DNA of 64,000 nt from Leisingera sp. ANG59 (GCF_013317235.1 NZ_WLCM01000009.1:62001-126000); one strand, 5' to 3'; numbered from the stretch's first letter, positions 19,142 to 27,936 are shown. Notes: generated by a model from the sequence alone, not told the origin. Program-made: numbers and translations.

Positions 19142-19584
19142 CTCAGAGGCGCCCCAAACGGAAACGGCCCGCGCAAGTCCTTGCACAACCGTTGGAAGCG
19201 GTGGAACAGCAAAGGCATCTTTGCCCGGATAGTGACCGGCCCGGCTGCTGATCACGGCGAGGGAAAGCCCGTGGTGATCGGACGCGACCTTCCTGAAAGC
19301 GAAGCGTGCGGCTTCCAGTCCAGGGGCTGAAAAGGGGGGCACGGGTGCCTGATCTGGCGTATAAGGGGCGGCGCTGCACGCGACCTGTGACCACCGGGGG
19401 GCGTCCGCTGGACCTGTTCGTGACCGCCGGACAGGCCAGTGTTTCCACCGTTTCAAAAGTGCTGCTGAGTAGCCTCCCTGACATCCAGTGGCTTCCCGGA
19501 GATCGCGGATATGATGCCGATTGGTTCAGAGAAGCGTTGAAAGACAAAGGGATACGTTCCGGCCGGGCATGGGGAACCGCCTAA
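19142..19584 (+). pseudogene. Degenerate IS5-family transposase fragment
   Basis: Two stretches in different frames match conserved blocks of IS5-group DDE transposases. Around 19142-19235 the frame reads NRWKRWNSKGIFARI. Around 19390-19581 a second frame reads GRPLDLFVTAGQ and then DRGYDADWFREALKDKGI, which surrounds one catalytic Asp. The segment between them is frameshifted and shortened, and the part after DKGI is replaced by an early stop, so the C-terminal Glu region is gone. I see no terminal inverted repeats. This is a remnant, not an active element, sitting in the 508-bp gap between ubiB and the thiolase gene. Confidence 0.8.
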
Positions 19585-19606
19585 CGGAGCCCCATGCCAT
19601 TCTCTG

Positions 19607-20782
19607 TCAAAGACGCTCAATTGCCAGGGCAATGCCCTGACCACCGCCGATGCACATGGTGATCAGCCCCTTGGACCCGCCTGTGCGTTCCAGTTCATAA
19701 AGCGCTTTCAAGGTGATAATGGCACCGGTTGCCCCCACCGGATGGCCCAGCGCAATGGCGCCGCCGTTGGGGTTCACCTTGGCAGGGTCAAGCCCAAGCT
19801 CCTTGTTCACCGCCAGCGCCTGCGAGGCAAATGCCTCGTTCGACTCGATCACATCGAAATCCCCGGCAGACAGGCCGGTCTTCTCCAGAAGGTTGCGCAC
19901 CGCAGGCACCGGGCCGATGCCCATCACCTCAGGCCGCACCCCGGCATGGGCATAGCCCAGAATCCGTGCCTTGGGTTTCAGCCCGGCCTTCTCTGCCGCA
20001 GCCGCCGTGGCCAGCACCATGGCAGCGGCGCCGTCGTTGATTCCGCTGGCATTTCCGGCAGTTACCCGGCCGTCCTTCTGGAATACCGCCCTCAGCCCGG
20101 CCAGCGCCTCCGGGGTGGTGGCCTTGGGGTGCTCGTCGACTTCAAAGGGCACCATATCGCGTTTTACTTTCACCTCAACCGGGGTGATCTGGGACTTGAA
20201 ATGGCCCGCCTCGATTGCCGCCGCGGCGCGGGTCTGGCTGGTGAGGGCAAACTCGTCCATCTGCTCGCGGGTGATGCCATGCTCATCAGCGACATTCTCG
20301 GCCGTCACCCCCATATGGCCGGTGCCGAACGGGCAGTTCAGCGCGCCCAGCATCATGTCGAGCGATTTCACATCGCCCATCTTGGCGCCCCAGCGGCTCT
20401 GCTGGAGGATATAGGGGCTGCGCGACATGTTTTCGGCGCCGCCGGCCAGCGCAAATTCGGCATCGCCCAGGGCAAGCGATTGATAAGCTGAGACAATCGC
20501 CTGCACACCGGAACCGCAAAGCCGGTTCACGTTCATCGCCGGCACCACGTCCGGAACGCCTGCCTGCATGGCGGCAACCCGGCTCAGGTACATGTCACGG
20601 GGTTCGGTGTTGATGATGTGGCCGAACACCACATGGCCGATCTGCGCGCCCTTCACCCCGGAGCGTTCCAGCGCCGCCTTGGACACGGTGGCGGCCAGGT
20701 CGATCGGCGCAGTGTTGGCCAGCGCACCGCCAAAGGTGCCGATGGCGGTGCGGGCGCCGTCCAGGATCACGATGTCTGTCAT
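19607..20782 (-). CDS. Acetyl-CoA C-acyltransferase (thiolase)
   Basis: A 391-residue thiolase that either condenses two acetyl-CoA or cleaves 3-ketoacyl-CoA. The nucleophilic Cys89 is in NVNRLCGSGVQA. The histidine of the GHPVGATG motif and the second cysteine in MCIGGGQG are present, so it should be active. The family resembles PhaA/BktB-type biosynthetic thiolases, but chain length cannot be assigned. It is divergently transcribed from an XRE-cupin regulator across a 198-bp spacer with three phased GTRCACC repeats, which suggests local control. Confidence 0.93.
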   Translation of the reverse strand: MTDIVILDGARTAIGTFGGALANTAPIDLAATVSKAALERSGVKGAQIGHVVFGHIINTEPRDMYLSRVAAMQAGVPDVVPAMNVNRLCGSGVQAIVSAYQSLALGDAEFALAGGAENMSRSPYILQQSRWGAKMGDVKSLDMMLGALNCPFGTGHMGVTAENVADEHGITREQMDEFALTSQTRAAAAIEAGHFKSQITPVEVKVKRDMVPFEVDEHPKATTPEALAGLRAVFQKDGRVTAGNASGINDGAAAMVLATAAAAEKAGLKPKARILGYAHAGVRPEVMGIGPVPAVRNLLEKTGLSAGDFDVIESNEAFASQALAVNKELGLDPAKVNPNGGAIALGHPVGATGAIITLKALYELERTGGSKGLITMCIGGGQGIALAIERL

Positions 20783-20881
20783 TGGTCTTTCTCCTCAACT
20801 CCTGCGTTGGCGCCATTATGCGCCCGCAGCATGGACCTGTCTGCCGGGACGTGCCGTCATGGAAACGCGGCGTCACTCCCC

Positions 20882-20910
20882 GTGCACCCCTTGTACACCC
20901 CCTGTGCACC
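20882..20910. promoter_or_regulatory. Three GTRCACC repeats at 11-bp spacing (operator candidate)
   Basis: GTGCACC (20882), GTACACC (20893) and GTGCACC (20904) recur with exact 11-bp steps, placing them on one face of the helix. They lie in the divergent spacer between the thiolase gene and the XRE-cupin regulator gene, about 100 nt from the first and 70 nt from the second. Each copy holds a palindromic GTGCAC or near-palindromic core. A binding role for the adjacent regulator is inferred. Confidence 0.5.
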
Positions 20911-20980
20911 GCCGCGGCGCAGCATCCGCGTTTTACCCGATCAATTGACAAATGCCGCCCATCGGCGCAGAGAATCCGTC

Positions 20981-21547
20981 ATGACGGAAAACACAGACGA
21001 TATCCTGACCCTGCTGCCCGCCCGCCTGAAGGAGGCGCGCCGCGCCCAGGGCCTGAGCCTGGAGGCGGTGGCGAACCTGTCGGGCGTCAGCCGCTCGATG
21101 GTGAGCCAGATCGAACGCGGCGAAAGCTCCCCCACCATTGCAACGCTGTGGAACCTCACACGCGCCTTGCAGGTGGATTTTGCGGGCCTCCTGGAAGCGG
21201 GCGACATGCAGGACCGGATCGAGGTGCTGCGCGCGGCGGACGTGCCCAAGATCGAGAACATGGGCCAGGGCTGCCGCATCCGCATCCTGTCGCCGCCCGA
21301 AGAGGCCGGCGGGCATGAAGTCTATGACATCCGGTTCGATCAAGGTGGTGCGCTGATCAGCCAGCCCCACACCCGCGGCGCGGTGGAGCAGCTGACGGTG
21401 CTGGAGGGAGAGATCGCTGTGGCGTCCGGCAACGCCAAGGACCAGCTGCAGGCCGGCGACACCGCGCGCTATGCCGCTGATGTCGCCCATTCGATCACTG
21501 CGCCGGAGGGGCCTGCACGGGTGTTTCTGATTGTGAAGAACGCGTAG
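20981..21547 (+). CDS. XRE-family regulator with C-terminal cupin domain
   Basis: A 188-residue transcription factor. The N-terminal helix-turn-helix spans about residues 12-66 (RLKEARRAQGLSLEAVANLS, then GVSRSMVSQIERGESSPTIA). A single cupin barrel occupies about 110-187 (HEVYDIRFDQGG, QLTVLEGEIAV, AGDTARYAADVAHSI), the usual place for a small-molecule ligand. Proteins of this layout repress or activate amino-acid, amine or fatty-acid genes. The start ATG follows a TTGACA at 20945-20950, which may be a -35 element. The divergent thiolase is the likeliest target, by position. Confidence 0.88.
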   Translation: MTENTDDILTLLPARLKEARRAQGLSLEAVANLSGVSRSMVSQIERGESSPTIATLWNLTRALQVDFAGLLEAGDMQDRIEVLRAADVPKIENMGQGCRIRILSPPEEAGGHEVYDIRFDQGGALISQPHTRGAVEQLTVLEGEIAVASGNAKDQLQAGDTARYAADVAHSITAPEGPARVFLIVKNA

Positions 21548-21791
21548 CCCAAACCCGTCCCATTCCCGCTGGCAAGACCCACCTGCCTATTTGGGCAGGA
21601 AATCCACTCCTTGCACCTTTTATGCACATTCCCCTTGAACGACTCGGGGGACCGGCCCATATGTGGTCCGCTAACGTTATTCTTGTCGATCCACTGTCTC
21701 CCGTTTACCGGCGCTTTCAGTCTCTCGATCCAGACCGACTACGCCAGGCTGCCGCACTTCCGCGGGCAGCATCAAAAAGGAGACTACGGAT

Positions 21792-21998
21792 ATGGCCACC
21801 GGCACCGTAAAATGGTTCAACACCACCAAAGGCTACGGCTTCATCGCGCCCGAGGGCGGCAGCAAAGATGTGTTCGTGCACATTTCCGCTGTTGAGCGTT
21901 CCGGCCTGACCGGCCTCGCCGACAACCAGAAAGTCACCTTCGACATCGAGCCCGGCCGTGACGGCCGCGAGTCGGCGGTGAACCTGGAACTGGCATAA
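21792..21998 (+). CDS. cspA: Cold-shock domain protein
   Basis: A 68-residue OB-fold protein with both RNA-binding motifs: KGYGFIAP (RNP1) and DVFVHIS (RNP2). It is expected to melt mRNA secondary structure and support translation or transcription antitermination. AAGGAG lies about 9 nt before the ATG. The preceding 244 nt have no gene and contain a long leader, as usual for csp genes; GGACC...GGTCC at about 21648-21670 could form a small hairpin there. A strong terminator follows. Confidence 0.96.
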   Translation: MATGTVKWFNTTKGYGFIAPEGGSKDVFVHISAVERSGLTGLADNQKVTFDIEPGRDGRESAVNLELA

Positions 21999-22023
21999 GC
22001 CAGACAGCTTTGCTGATTGGAAG

Positions 22024-22056
22024 CGCGGTCCCCGGAAGGGGGCCGCGTTTTCTTTT
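22024..22056 (+). terminator. Rho-independent terminator of the cold-shock gene
   Basis: A 10-bp stem (22024-22033 with 22038-22047, one T-G pair) with the stable GGAA tetraloop is followed by TTTTCTTTT. It lies 25 nt after the stop codon and just before the convergent VOC gene ends. Confidence 0.93.
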
Positions 22057-22062
22057 GGGCCG

Positions 22063-22464
22063 TCAGCCCTTGTTCTTCTCATCCCAGAGCTTCGGCTCCC
22101 ACAGTTCCACCTTGTTTCCTTCCGGGTCCATGATCCAGGCAAAGCGTCCGTTTTCGTGTGATTCAGGCCCCTGCAGGATCGGGATGCCTGCGTCCGTGAG
22201 CTGCGCGATCATGCCGTCCATGTCATCGACCCGGTAGTTGATCATGAAGCCGGAGGTGCTGGGCGCGAACCAGGTGCCGTCCGGATCGGCGGTGCCCCAG
22301 ACGGTAAGGCCGCCGTCCTCTGCCGTGTCCTCCTGCCAGTTCAGAACGGCGCCGCCGAAGTCCGTAAGCTCCAGCCCGAGGTGGTCGCGGTACCAGGCGG
22401 CCAGCGCCTTGGCGTCGCCGCGCGCCTTGATGAATACACCGCCGATTCCTGTGACCTTGGCCAT
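22063..22464 (-). CDS. VOC-fold (glyoxalase/bleomycin-resistance type) protein
   Basis: A 133-residue protein with two beta-alpha-beta-beta-beta modules: MAKVTGIGGVFIKARG then WYRDHLGLELTDFGGAVLNW, and later FMINYRVDDMDGMIAQL then FAWIMDPEGNKVELWEP. The EGNKVELWEP segment carries the typical C-terminal metal-ligand glutamate. Substrate is unknown for this clade. The start at 22462-22464 follows GGGAGGG; the frame stays open 44 codons further upstream, but that extension looks non-coding. It lies divergently from kbl. Confidence 0.85.
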   Translation of the reverse strand: MAKVTGIGGVFIKARGDAKALAAWYRDHLGLELTDFGGAVLNWQEDTAEDGGLTVWGTADPDGTWFAPSTSGFMINYRVDDMDGMIAQLTDAGIPILQGPESHENGRFAWIMDPEGNKVELWEPKLWDEKNKG

Positions 22465-22625
22465 TCCGTGCCCTCCCTGTTTCCTGGGCAGATAGTCCGG
22501 TTTGGCGGATTTCCACTCACACATTCCAGTTTCACGGATTTTTTTCCGCAATCCTGAAATCCTGTATTCCGGAAACGCATCCGCTATGATAGACACGCGA
22601 CTCGAGACACCAAAGGAGCTTGCGC

Positions 22626-23810
22626 ATGTCCACTGCTTTTCTGACCGACATCTCCAACACGCTGGCCCAGATCGAGGCCGAGGGGCTGTACAAGCGGGAG
22701 CGAATGATCACCTCCCCGCAGGGGGGCGAGATCACGGTCGGCGGGCGTGAGGTGATCAACCTGTGCGCCAACAACTATCTGGGTCTGGCCGACCACCCCG
22801 CCCTGATCAAAGCCGCCAAGGACGCGATGGAGCCAAAGGGGTTCGGCATGGCCTCTGTCCGGTTCATCTGCGGCACCCAGGACATTCACCGGGAGCTGGA
22901 GCAAAGGCTGGCAAAGTTCCTCGGCAAGGATGACGCGATCCTGTTCGCGGCCTGTTTCGACGCCAACGGCGGGCTGTTCGAGCCGCTCTTGGGCCCGGAG
23001 GATGCGATCATCTCCGACAGTCTGAACCATGCGTCGATCATCGACGGCATCCGGCTGTGCAAGGCCAAGCGCTACCGCTACCTGAACAGCGACATGAACG
23101 ATCTGGAGGCCTGGCTGAAACAGGCGCGCGAAGACGGGGCGCGGCATATCATGATCGCCACCGACGGCGTGTTCTCGATGGACGGCTACCTGGCGAAGCT
23201 GCCGGAGATCCGGGCGCTGGCCGACAAATACGATGCCATCGTGATGGTGGATGACTGCCACGCCACCGGCTTTATGGGCGCGACGGGCGCCGGCACGCCG
23301 GAGCATTTCGGGGTGGACGTGGATATCCTGACGGGAACTTTGGGCAAAGCACTTGGGGGGGCCATCGGCGGTTATATCGCCGGGCCGCAGCCAGTGATCG
23401 ACCTGCTGCGGCAGCGGGCGCGGCCCTATCTGTTCTCCAATTCGCTGCCGCCATCGATTGTTGCTGCCGGGCTGGAGGCGATCCGGCTGGTTGAGGAAGG
23501 GGACGGCCTGCGGGCGCAGCTGTTCGAGAATGCGAAATACTGGCGGGCGGGGCTGGAAAAGCTAGGTTTTGACCTGCTGCCGGGTGAGCATCCGATCATT
23601 CCGGTGATGCTGGGCGAGGCGCAGCTGGCGCAGGATATGGCGGCGCGGCTGTTCGACGAGGGCGTCTATGTCTCCGGCTTCTTCTTTCCCGTCGTGCCGC
23701 GCGGCCAGGCACGGATCCGCACCCAGATGAATGCGGCGCTGACGCGGGAGGAGCTGGACCGGGCGCTGGTCGCCTTTGGCAAGGTCGGCAAGGAACTGGG
23801 GGTGATCTGA
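22626..23810 (+). CDS. kbl: Glycine C-acetyltransferase (2-amino-3-ketobutyrate CoA ligase)
   Basis: A 394-residue PLP enzyme that cleaves 2-amino-3-oxobutanoate with CoA into glycine and acetyl-CoA. This is the second step of threonine degradation after Tdh. The PLP lysine is Lys241 in [14 protein letters not shown], and [11 protein letters not shown] holds the PLP-contacting Asp and His. Similarity is strong over the full length. AAAGGAG precedes the ATG by about 8 nt. It overlaps tdh by one nucleotide, forming a kbl-tdh operon. Confidence 0.96.
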   Translation: MSTAFLTDISNTLAQIEAEGLYKRERMITSPQGGEITVGGREVINLCANNYLGLADHPALIKAAKDAMEPKGFGMASVRFICGTQDIHRELEQRLAKFLGKDDAILFAACFDANGGLFEPLLGPEDAIISDSLNHASIIDGIRLCKAKRYRYLNSDMNDLEAWLKQAREDGARHIMIATDGVFSMDGYLAKLPEIRALADKYDAIVMVDDCHATGFMGATGAGTPEHFGVDVDILTGTLGKALGGAIGGYIAGPQPVIDLLRQRARPYLFSNSLPPSIVAAGLEAIRLVEEGDGLRAQLFENAKYWRAGLEKLGFDLLPGEHPIIPVMLGEAQLAQDMAARLFDEGVYVSGFFFPVVPRGQARIRTQMNAALTREELDRALVAFGKVGKELGVI

Positions 23811-24856
23811 TGAGCCGTCCGAACACGATGAAGGCGCTGGAAAAGAGCCATCCGCAGGAAGGCCTGTGGATGGTACAGGCGCCGGTGCCGGAGATCGGCC
23901 CCGACGAGGTGCTGATCAAGGTGAAGAAAACCGGCATCTGCGGCACCGACATTCACATCTGGAACTGGGACGAATGGGCGTCCCACACAGTGCCGGTGCC
24001 GATGATCACCGGGCATGAGTTTGCAGGCGAGATCGTCGAGATAGGCCGCAATGTCACCGATCTGTCGGTCGGGCAGCGCTGTTCCGGCGAAGGGCACCTG
24101 ATCAAGACGGATTCGCGCCAGTCCCGGGCCGGCAAGTTCCACCTGGACCCCGGCACCCGCGGCATCGGGGTGAATGAGCAGGGCGCCTTTGCCCAGTATC
24201 TGAAACTGCCGGCCTTCAACGTGGTGCCGCTGCCGGAGGATATTCCGGACGAGATCGGCGCCATTCTGGACCCGCTGGGCAATGCGGTGCATACCGCGCT
24301 GAGCTTTGACCTATTGGGCGAGGATGTGCTGATCACCGGCGCAGGCCCAATCGGCATCATGGCGGCGGCGGTGGCGAAACATGCCGGCGCCCGGCATGTG
24401 GTGATCACCGACATCAATGCGGACCGCCTGAAGCTGGCGGCGCATGTGGTGCCGACGGTGCGCGCGGTGAACGTGGCCCAGGAGGACCTGCAGGATGTGG
24501 TGCGGGAACTGGGCCTGAAACAGGGGTTTGACGTCGGGCTGGAGATGTCCGGCAGCCAAGCGGCCCTCGATCAGATGGTGGAGGCGCTGGTGATGGGCGG
24601 CAAGATTGCCCTGCTGGGCATTCCCCCGGGCAAATCGCCGGTCGACTGGTCGCGCATCGTGTTCAAGGCCATCACCATCAAGGGGGTCTACGGCCGTGAG
24701 ATGTTCGAGACCTGGTACAAGATGATCGCCATGCTGCAGAACGGGCTGGATGTGAGCCGGGTGATCACCCACCGGTTCGGGGTGGATGATTTTGCCGAAG
24801 GGTTTGCGGCGATGAAATCAGGGGCCAGCGGCAAGGTGGTGCTGGATTGGACGTGA
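23810..24856 (+). CDS. tdh: L-threonine 3-dehydrogenase
   Basis: A 348-residue medium-chain dehydrogenase that oxidises L-threonine to 2-amino-3-oxobutanoate with NAD+. Catalytic-zinc residues are present: Cys44 in [15 protein letters not shown], then His69 and Glu70 in TGHEF. The NAD site is [17 protein letters not shown]. Compared with the E. coli enzyme the four structural-zinc cysteines are all replaced (by Lys99, Ser102, Ser105 and Asp113) in the loop after SGEGH, so only the catalytic zinc site should remain. It overlaps kbl by 1 nt. Confidence 0.95.
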   Translation: MSRPNTMKALEKSHPQEGLWMVQAPVPEIGPDEVLIKVKKTGICGTDIHIWNWDEWASHTVPVPMITGHEFAGEIVEIGRNVTDLSVGQRCSGEGHLIKTDSRQSRAGKFHLDPGTRGIGVNEQGAFAQYLKLPAFNVVPLPEDIPDEIGAILDPLGNAVHTALSFDLLGEDVLITGAGPIGIMAAAVAKHAGARHVVITDINADRLKLAAHVVPTVRAVNVAQEDLQDVVRELGLKQGFDVGLEMSGSQAALDQMVEALVMGGKIALLGIPPGKSPVDWSRIVFKAITIKGVYGREMFETWYKMIAMLQNGLDVSRVITHRFGVDDFAEGFAAMKSGASGKVVLDWT

Positions 24857-24865
24857 TGTCCGGTT

Positions 24866-24928
24866 GAGGGGGCTTTGCCCCCTCGCGCCTATGGCGCTCA
24901 CCCCAGGGTATTTCCGGAAAGAGGAAAT
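24866..24928 (+). repeat. Structured intergenic repeat, copy 2
   Basis: It begins with a perfect 8-bp hairpin (24866-24873 with 24877-24884, loop TTT). A second perfect 5-bp hairpin follows (24885-24889 with 24893-24897), then the tail TCACCCCAGGGTATTTCCGG and AAAGAGGAAA. The tail and hairpin order match the element at 9374-9422. It directly follows tdh and precedes the convergent phosphatase gene, so it may act as terminator for both. Confidence 0.62.
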
Positions 24929-24933
24929 GCGGA

Positions 24934-25662
24934 TCAGGGTTTCAGCGGCACCCTGCCCGCTTCTGTCAGCAGCCAGCAGTCGCGGCCCTCGAACACCGCT
25001 GCGGTGAGCGGACGGCCGTAGCCGGCGCCGCTGTCGAGATTGACGCGGTTGCCATAGTGGCTGGGCTTCTCCACCGGTGTGTGGCCATGTACGATCAGCT
25101 TCGGATGCGCGCCGGTGTGATCGTGGAAGGGCTGCCGGATCCAGACCAGATCGTTCTCATGCTGCCGGGCAAGCGGCACGCCAGGACGAATACCGGCGTG
25201 CACGAAGGCAAGCTCCGGCGTTTCATACAGAGCTGGAAGGCTGCGCAGAAATTCGGCGTGCGGCGCAGGAATCACCTCCTTGGCCCGGGCGTGCAAAGCG
25301 TCGAGCCGGGTGCGGTCTTCGAAGGTCAGCCCGTAGCTGGCCAAGGTCTCAACTCCGCCGATCCGCTCGTGAAGCCAGTGATAGCCGATCAGCAAGTGCG
25401 GGTCGTGGCGGGGCACTTCCTCAAGGAACCATTCAAACATCCGGTCGTGATTGCCCTTCAGGCAGATCCAGTCCCGGCCCTGGCCCCGGCCGCCAATCAG
25501 TCGGTCAATCACACCACGGCTGTCTGGGCCGCGGTCGGTATAGTCGCCGAGGAACACGATGCGGGCGTCCTCGCCACCATCGGCCTCGATCAGCGCCAGC
25601 GTCTGTTCCAGCATGGCAAGTTGGCCGTGGATGTCACCGATGGCGTAGATGGGAGCAGGCAT
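24934..25662 (-). CDS. PPP-type metallophosphoesterase (serine/threonine phosphatase-like)
   Basis: A 242-residue dinuclear metal phosphoesterase. All family motifs are in order: GDIHGQ (about residues 9-14), GDYTDRGPDS, GNHD, then HAGI and HGHTP. This is the pattern of bacterial PrpA/ApaH-like PPP phosphatases. Targets could be phosphoproteins or dinucleoside tetraphosphates, and sequence does not decide. It is cytoplasmic, with no signal peptide. It is convergent with the kbl-tdh operon and divergent from the small membrane protein gene. Confidence 0.9.
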   Translation of the reverse strand: MPAPIYAIGDIHGQLAMLEQTLALIEADGGEDARIVFLGDYTDRGPDSRGVIDRLIGGRGQGRDWICLKGNHDRMFEWFLEEVPRHDPHLLIGYHWLHERIGGVETLASYGLTFEDRTRLDALHARAKEVIPAPHAEFLRSLPALYETPELAFVHAGIRPGVPLARQHENDLVWIRQPFHDHTGAHPKLIVHGHTPVEKPSHYGNRVNLDSGAGYGRPLTAAVFEGRDCWLLTEAGRVPLKP

Positions 25663-25828
25663 TTTGCGGATCCTTTTTAGCGCTCTTGTGGGCAGCGCCG
25701 GTGTATAGTGGCAGGCAGCTGAAGTCCCGCAGAAATACCCGCGCCGCCGAATTTCCCCAAATATCAGAGATCTATGTTAGACTGGCGTTCCGAAACCCGC
25801 GGAGTTCCGGTGTTGGGAGGGACGAACG

Positions 25829-26221
25829 ATGAATGGAATTGCACGGCCGTTCATGCTGATTGCAGTGGTATGCGCCCTGGGCGGCATGGTTTGGGGGATC
25901 CAGATGTCGGCGAGCCAGGATCACCTGCTGTCGCCTGCGCATGGGCATCTGAACCTGCTGGGCTGGGTCAGCTGCGCGATCTATGCCTTTTACTACCACC
26001 TGGTGCCTGGCGCTGCCGAAGGCAGGCTGCCGCGGCTGCATCTTGCTGCAACAGTGCTGTCTCTGGGGCTGCTGGTTCCGGGCATTCCGCTGGCAATTCT
26101 GGAGCATACCGACATGCTGGCAAAAGCCGGGTCGCTGGCCGCGCTGCTGTCGATGCTGCTGTTCGGCGTTGCTGTCCTGCGCGGCCGGCCGGAAAAGGCA
26201 GCATTCGTGCACCAAAGATAA
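25829..26221 (+). CDS. Small four-helix membrane protein, unknown function
   Basis: A 130-residue protein made almost entirely of four hydrophobic segments (about 7-24, 39-58, 72-92 and 100-118). A conserved-looking motif SPAHGHLNLLGW sits between the first two, giving two histidines near a membrane face; a third histidine follows in YYHLVPGA. Such His-bearing short proteins resemble pieces of heme-copper oxidase subunit I, but I cannot show homology. The ATG has an upstream GGGAGGGACG site. It shares a bidirectional terminator with serA. Confidence 0.72.
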   Translation: MNGIARPFMLIAVVCALGGMVWGIQMSASQDHLLSPAHGHLNLLGWVSCAIYAFYYHLVPGAAEGRLPRLHLAATVLSLGLLVPGIPLAILEHTDMLAKAGSLAALLSMLLFGVAVLRGRPEKAAFVHQR

Positions 26222-26225
26222 GAAG

Positions 26226-26256
26226 AAAAGCCCCCGCAGCACAGGCGGGGGCTTCA
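26226..26256. terminator. Bidirectional terminator between membrane-protein gene and serA
   Basis: An 8-bp perfect stem (26230-26237 with 26245-26252) sits between convergent genes. On the minus strand it is followed by TTTTCTTCTT, a good T tract for serA; the plus-strand tail is weaker. Confidence 0.88.
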
Positions 26257-26277
26257 GCAAGAGACTGGCTGAACAGG

Positions 26278-27873
26278 TCAGGCGACGTCGAACTGCAGCG
26301 GCTTGATCTGGTTGAACAGGCCGGTTTCCGCCAGTTTGGCGCGCACCTCTGCCGGAACTTCGTCATCCACGTAGAGCAGCGCGATGGCTTCGCCGCCGGC
26401 CTCGGACCGGCCCAGGGTGAAGTTGGCGATGTTGACGCCGTGGTCGCCAAGGGTGTGGCCCAGGGTGCCGATGATGCCGGGCACGTCCTCGTTGGTGGTG
26501 TAGAGCATATGCGCACCCACATCCGCCTCGATATTGATGCCCTTGATCTGGATGAACCGCGGCTTGCCGTCGGAGAACACGGTGCCCGCAACCGAGCGTT
26601 CGCGCTTGGAGGTCACCGCGGTCACCTTGATGTAGCCATCAAAGGAGCCGGATTTGTCCTGATTGGTGGTGGAAATCTGAACGCCCCGCTCCTTGGCAAC
26701 TACAGGCGCGGAGACCAGGTTCACCTCCGGGTTGGAGCGCTTCATGATGCCGGCAATCACCGCGCAGTTCAGCGCGTCCAGGTTCATGCCCGCCGCAACA
26801 CCGTCGTAGAGGATGTTGATCGCCCGCAGCGGCTCGTCGGTCATCTGGCCGACAAACGAACCCAGGTGGTCGGCCAGCTTGATCCAGGGCCCCATGACCT
26901 TGGCTTCCTCGGCGGTGACCGAGGGCATGTTCAGCGCGTTCTCAACCGCGCCGGTCAGCAGGTAGTTCGACATCTGTTCGGCCACCTGCAGGGCGACGTT
27001 TTCCTGCGCCTCGGTGGTGGCCGCGCCCAGGTGCGGGGTGCAGACCACGTTGGGCAGGCCGAACAGGGCGTTTTCCTTGGCCGGTTCCACCGAGAACACG
27101 TCGAAGGCAGCGCCTGCCACATGGCCGGAGGTCAGCAGCTCCGCCAGTGCGGCTTCGTCCACCAGGCCGCCGCGGGCGCAGTTGATGATGCGCACGCCCT
27201 TCTTGGTCTTCTCCAGGTTTTCCTTGGACAGGATATTGCGGGTCTGCTCGGTCAGCGGCACATGCAGGGTGATGAAGTCGGCGCGCGCCAGCAGCTCGTC
27301 CAGCTCCACCTTTTCGACGCCCATCTTGTCAGCCTTATCGGTGCTGAGGAAGGGATCGTAGGCGATCACTTTCATCTTCAGCCCGCGGGCACGGTCGCAG
27401 ACGATGCCGCCGATATTGCCGGCGCCGATCACGCCCAGGGTCTTGGCGGTCAGCTCGGTGCCCATGAACTTGGACTTTTCCCACTTGCCGGCATGGGTGG
27501 AGACGGAAGCCTCCGGCAGCTGGCGGGCAACCGCGAACATCATTGCAATCGCGTGTTCGGCGGTGGTGATCATGTTGCCGAACGGCGTGTTCATCACAAT
27601 GACGCCGCGCTTGGAGGCGGCTTCCTTGTCGATGTTGTCGGTGCCGATGCCGGCGCGGCCGATCACCTTGAGGTTTTCGGCGTTTTCCAGGATCTTTTCC
27701 GTCACCTTGGTGGCGGAGCGGATGGCGAGGCCATCATACTGGCCGATGATTTCCGCCAGTTTTTCCTTGTCCTTGCCTACGTCGGGCAGGAAGTCAACGT
27801 CAATGCCACGGTCGCGGAAGATTTGGACGGCGGCCTCGGACAGCTTGTCGGAGATGAGAACTTTGGGAGCCAT
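26278..27873 (-). CDS. serA: D-3-phosphoglycerate dehydrogenase
   Basis: A 531-residue long-form (type 1) enzyme catalysing the first step of serine synthesis, 3-phosphoglycerate to 3-phosphohydroxypyruvate with NAD+. The NAD site LGVIGAGNIGGIVCDRA, the catalytic Arg/Glu segments INCARGGLVDE and the His in VVCTPHLGAAT are present. After the catalytic core lie the allosteric-substrate-binding domain (about 320-450) and a C-terminal ACT domain (about 455-530, beginning MLYTTNEDVPGIIGTLG). The ACT domain suggests serine feedback. It lies 63 nt after serC in the same operon. Confidence 0.97.
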   Translation of the reverse strand: MAPKVLISDKLSEAAVQIFRDRGIDVDFLPDVGKDKEKLAEIIGQYDGLAIRSATKVTEKILENAENLKVIGRAGIGTDNIDKEAASKRGVIVMNTPFGNMITTAEHAIAMMFAVARQLPEASVSTHAGKWEKSKFMGTELTAKTLGVIGAGNIGGIVCDRARGLKMKVIAYDPFLSTDKADKMGVEKVELDELLARADFITLHVPLTEQTRNILSKENLEKTKKGVRIINCARGGLVDEAALAELLTSGHVAGAAFDVFSVEPAKENALFGLPNVVCTPHLGAATTEAQENVALQVAEQMSNYLLTGAVENALNMPSVTAEEAKVMGPWIKLADHLGSFVGQMTDEPLRAINILYDGVAAGMNLDALNCAVIAGIMKRSNPEVNLVSAPVVAKERGVQISTTNQDKSGSFDGYIKVTAVTSKRERSVAGTVFSDGKPRFIQIKGINIEADVGAHMLYTTNEDVPGIIGTLGHTLGDHGVNIANFTLGRSEAGGEAIALLYVDDEVPAEVRAKLAETGLFNQIKPLQFDVA

Positions 27874-27936
27874 GTTTACGGTCCTTAGAATGTCTGTGCT
27901 GGGACGGCGGGCGTTGCCGCCCGCCTCAAAGATTGC

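Noticed and set aside
16726-19218. 830-codon minus-strand frame opposite ubiE-ubiB
   Set aside because: Shadow frame of two well-conserved genes, typical of GC-rich DNA; the translation has no recognisable domain.
20945-20973. Promoter TTGACA-N17-CAGAGA for the XRE-cupin gene
   Set aside because: The -35 is perfect, but the -10 match is poor and would place the start within about 10 nt of the ATG; left as a remark only.
22543-22575. TTTCCG...CGGAAA dyad upstream of kbl as an Lrp site
   Set aside because: Only 6-bp arms separated by 21 bp in a low-complexity stretch; too weak to claim.
25774-27888. 704-codon plus-strand frame opposite serA
   Set aside because: Shadow of serA and its terminator; serA is unambiguous by NAD, catalytic and ACT motifs.
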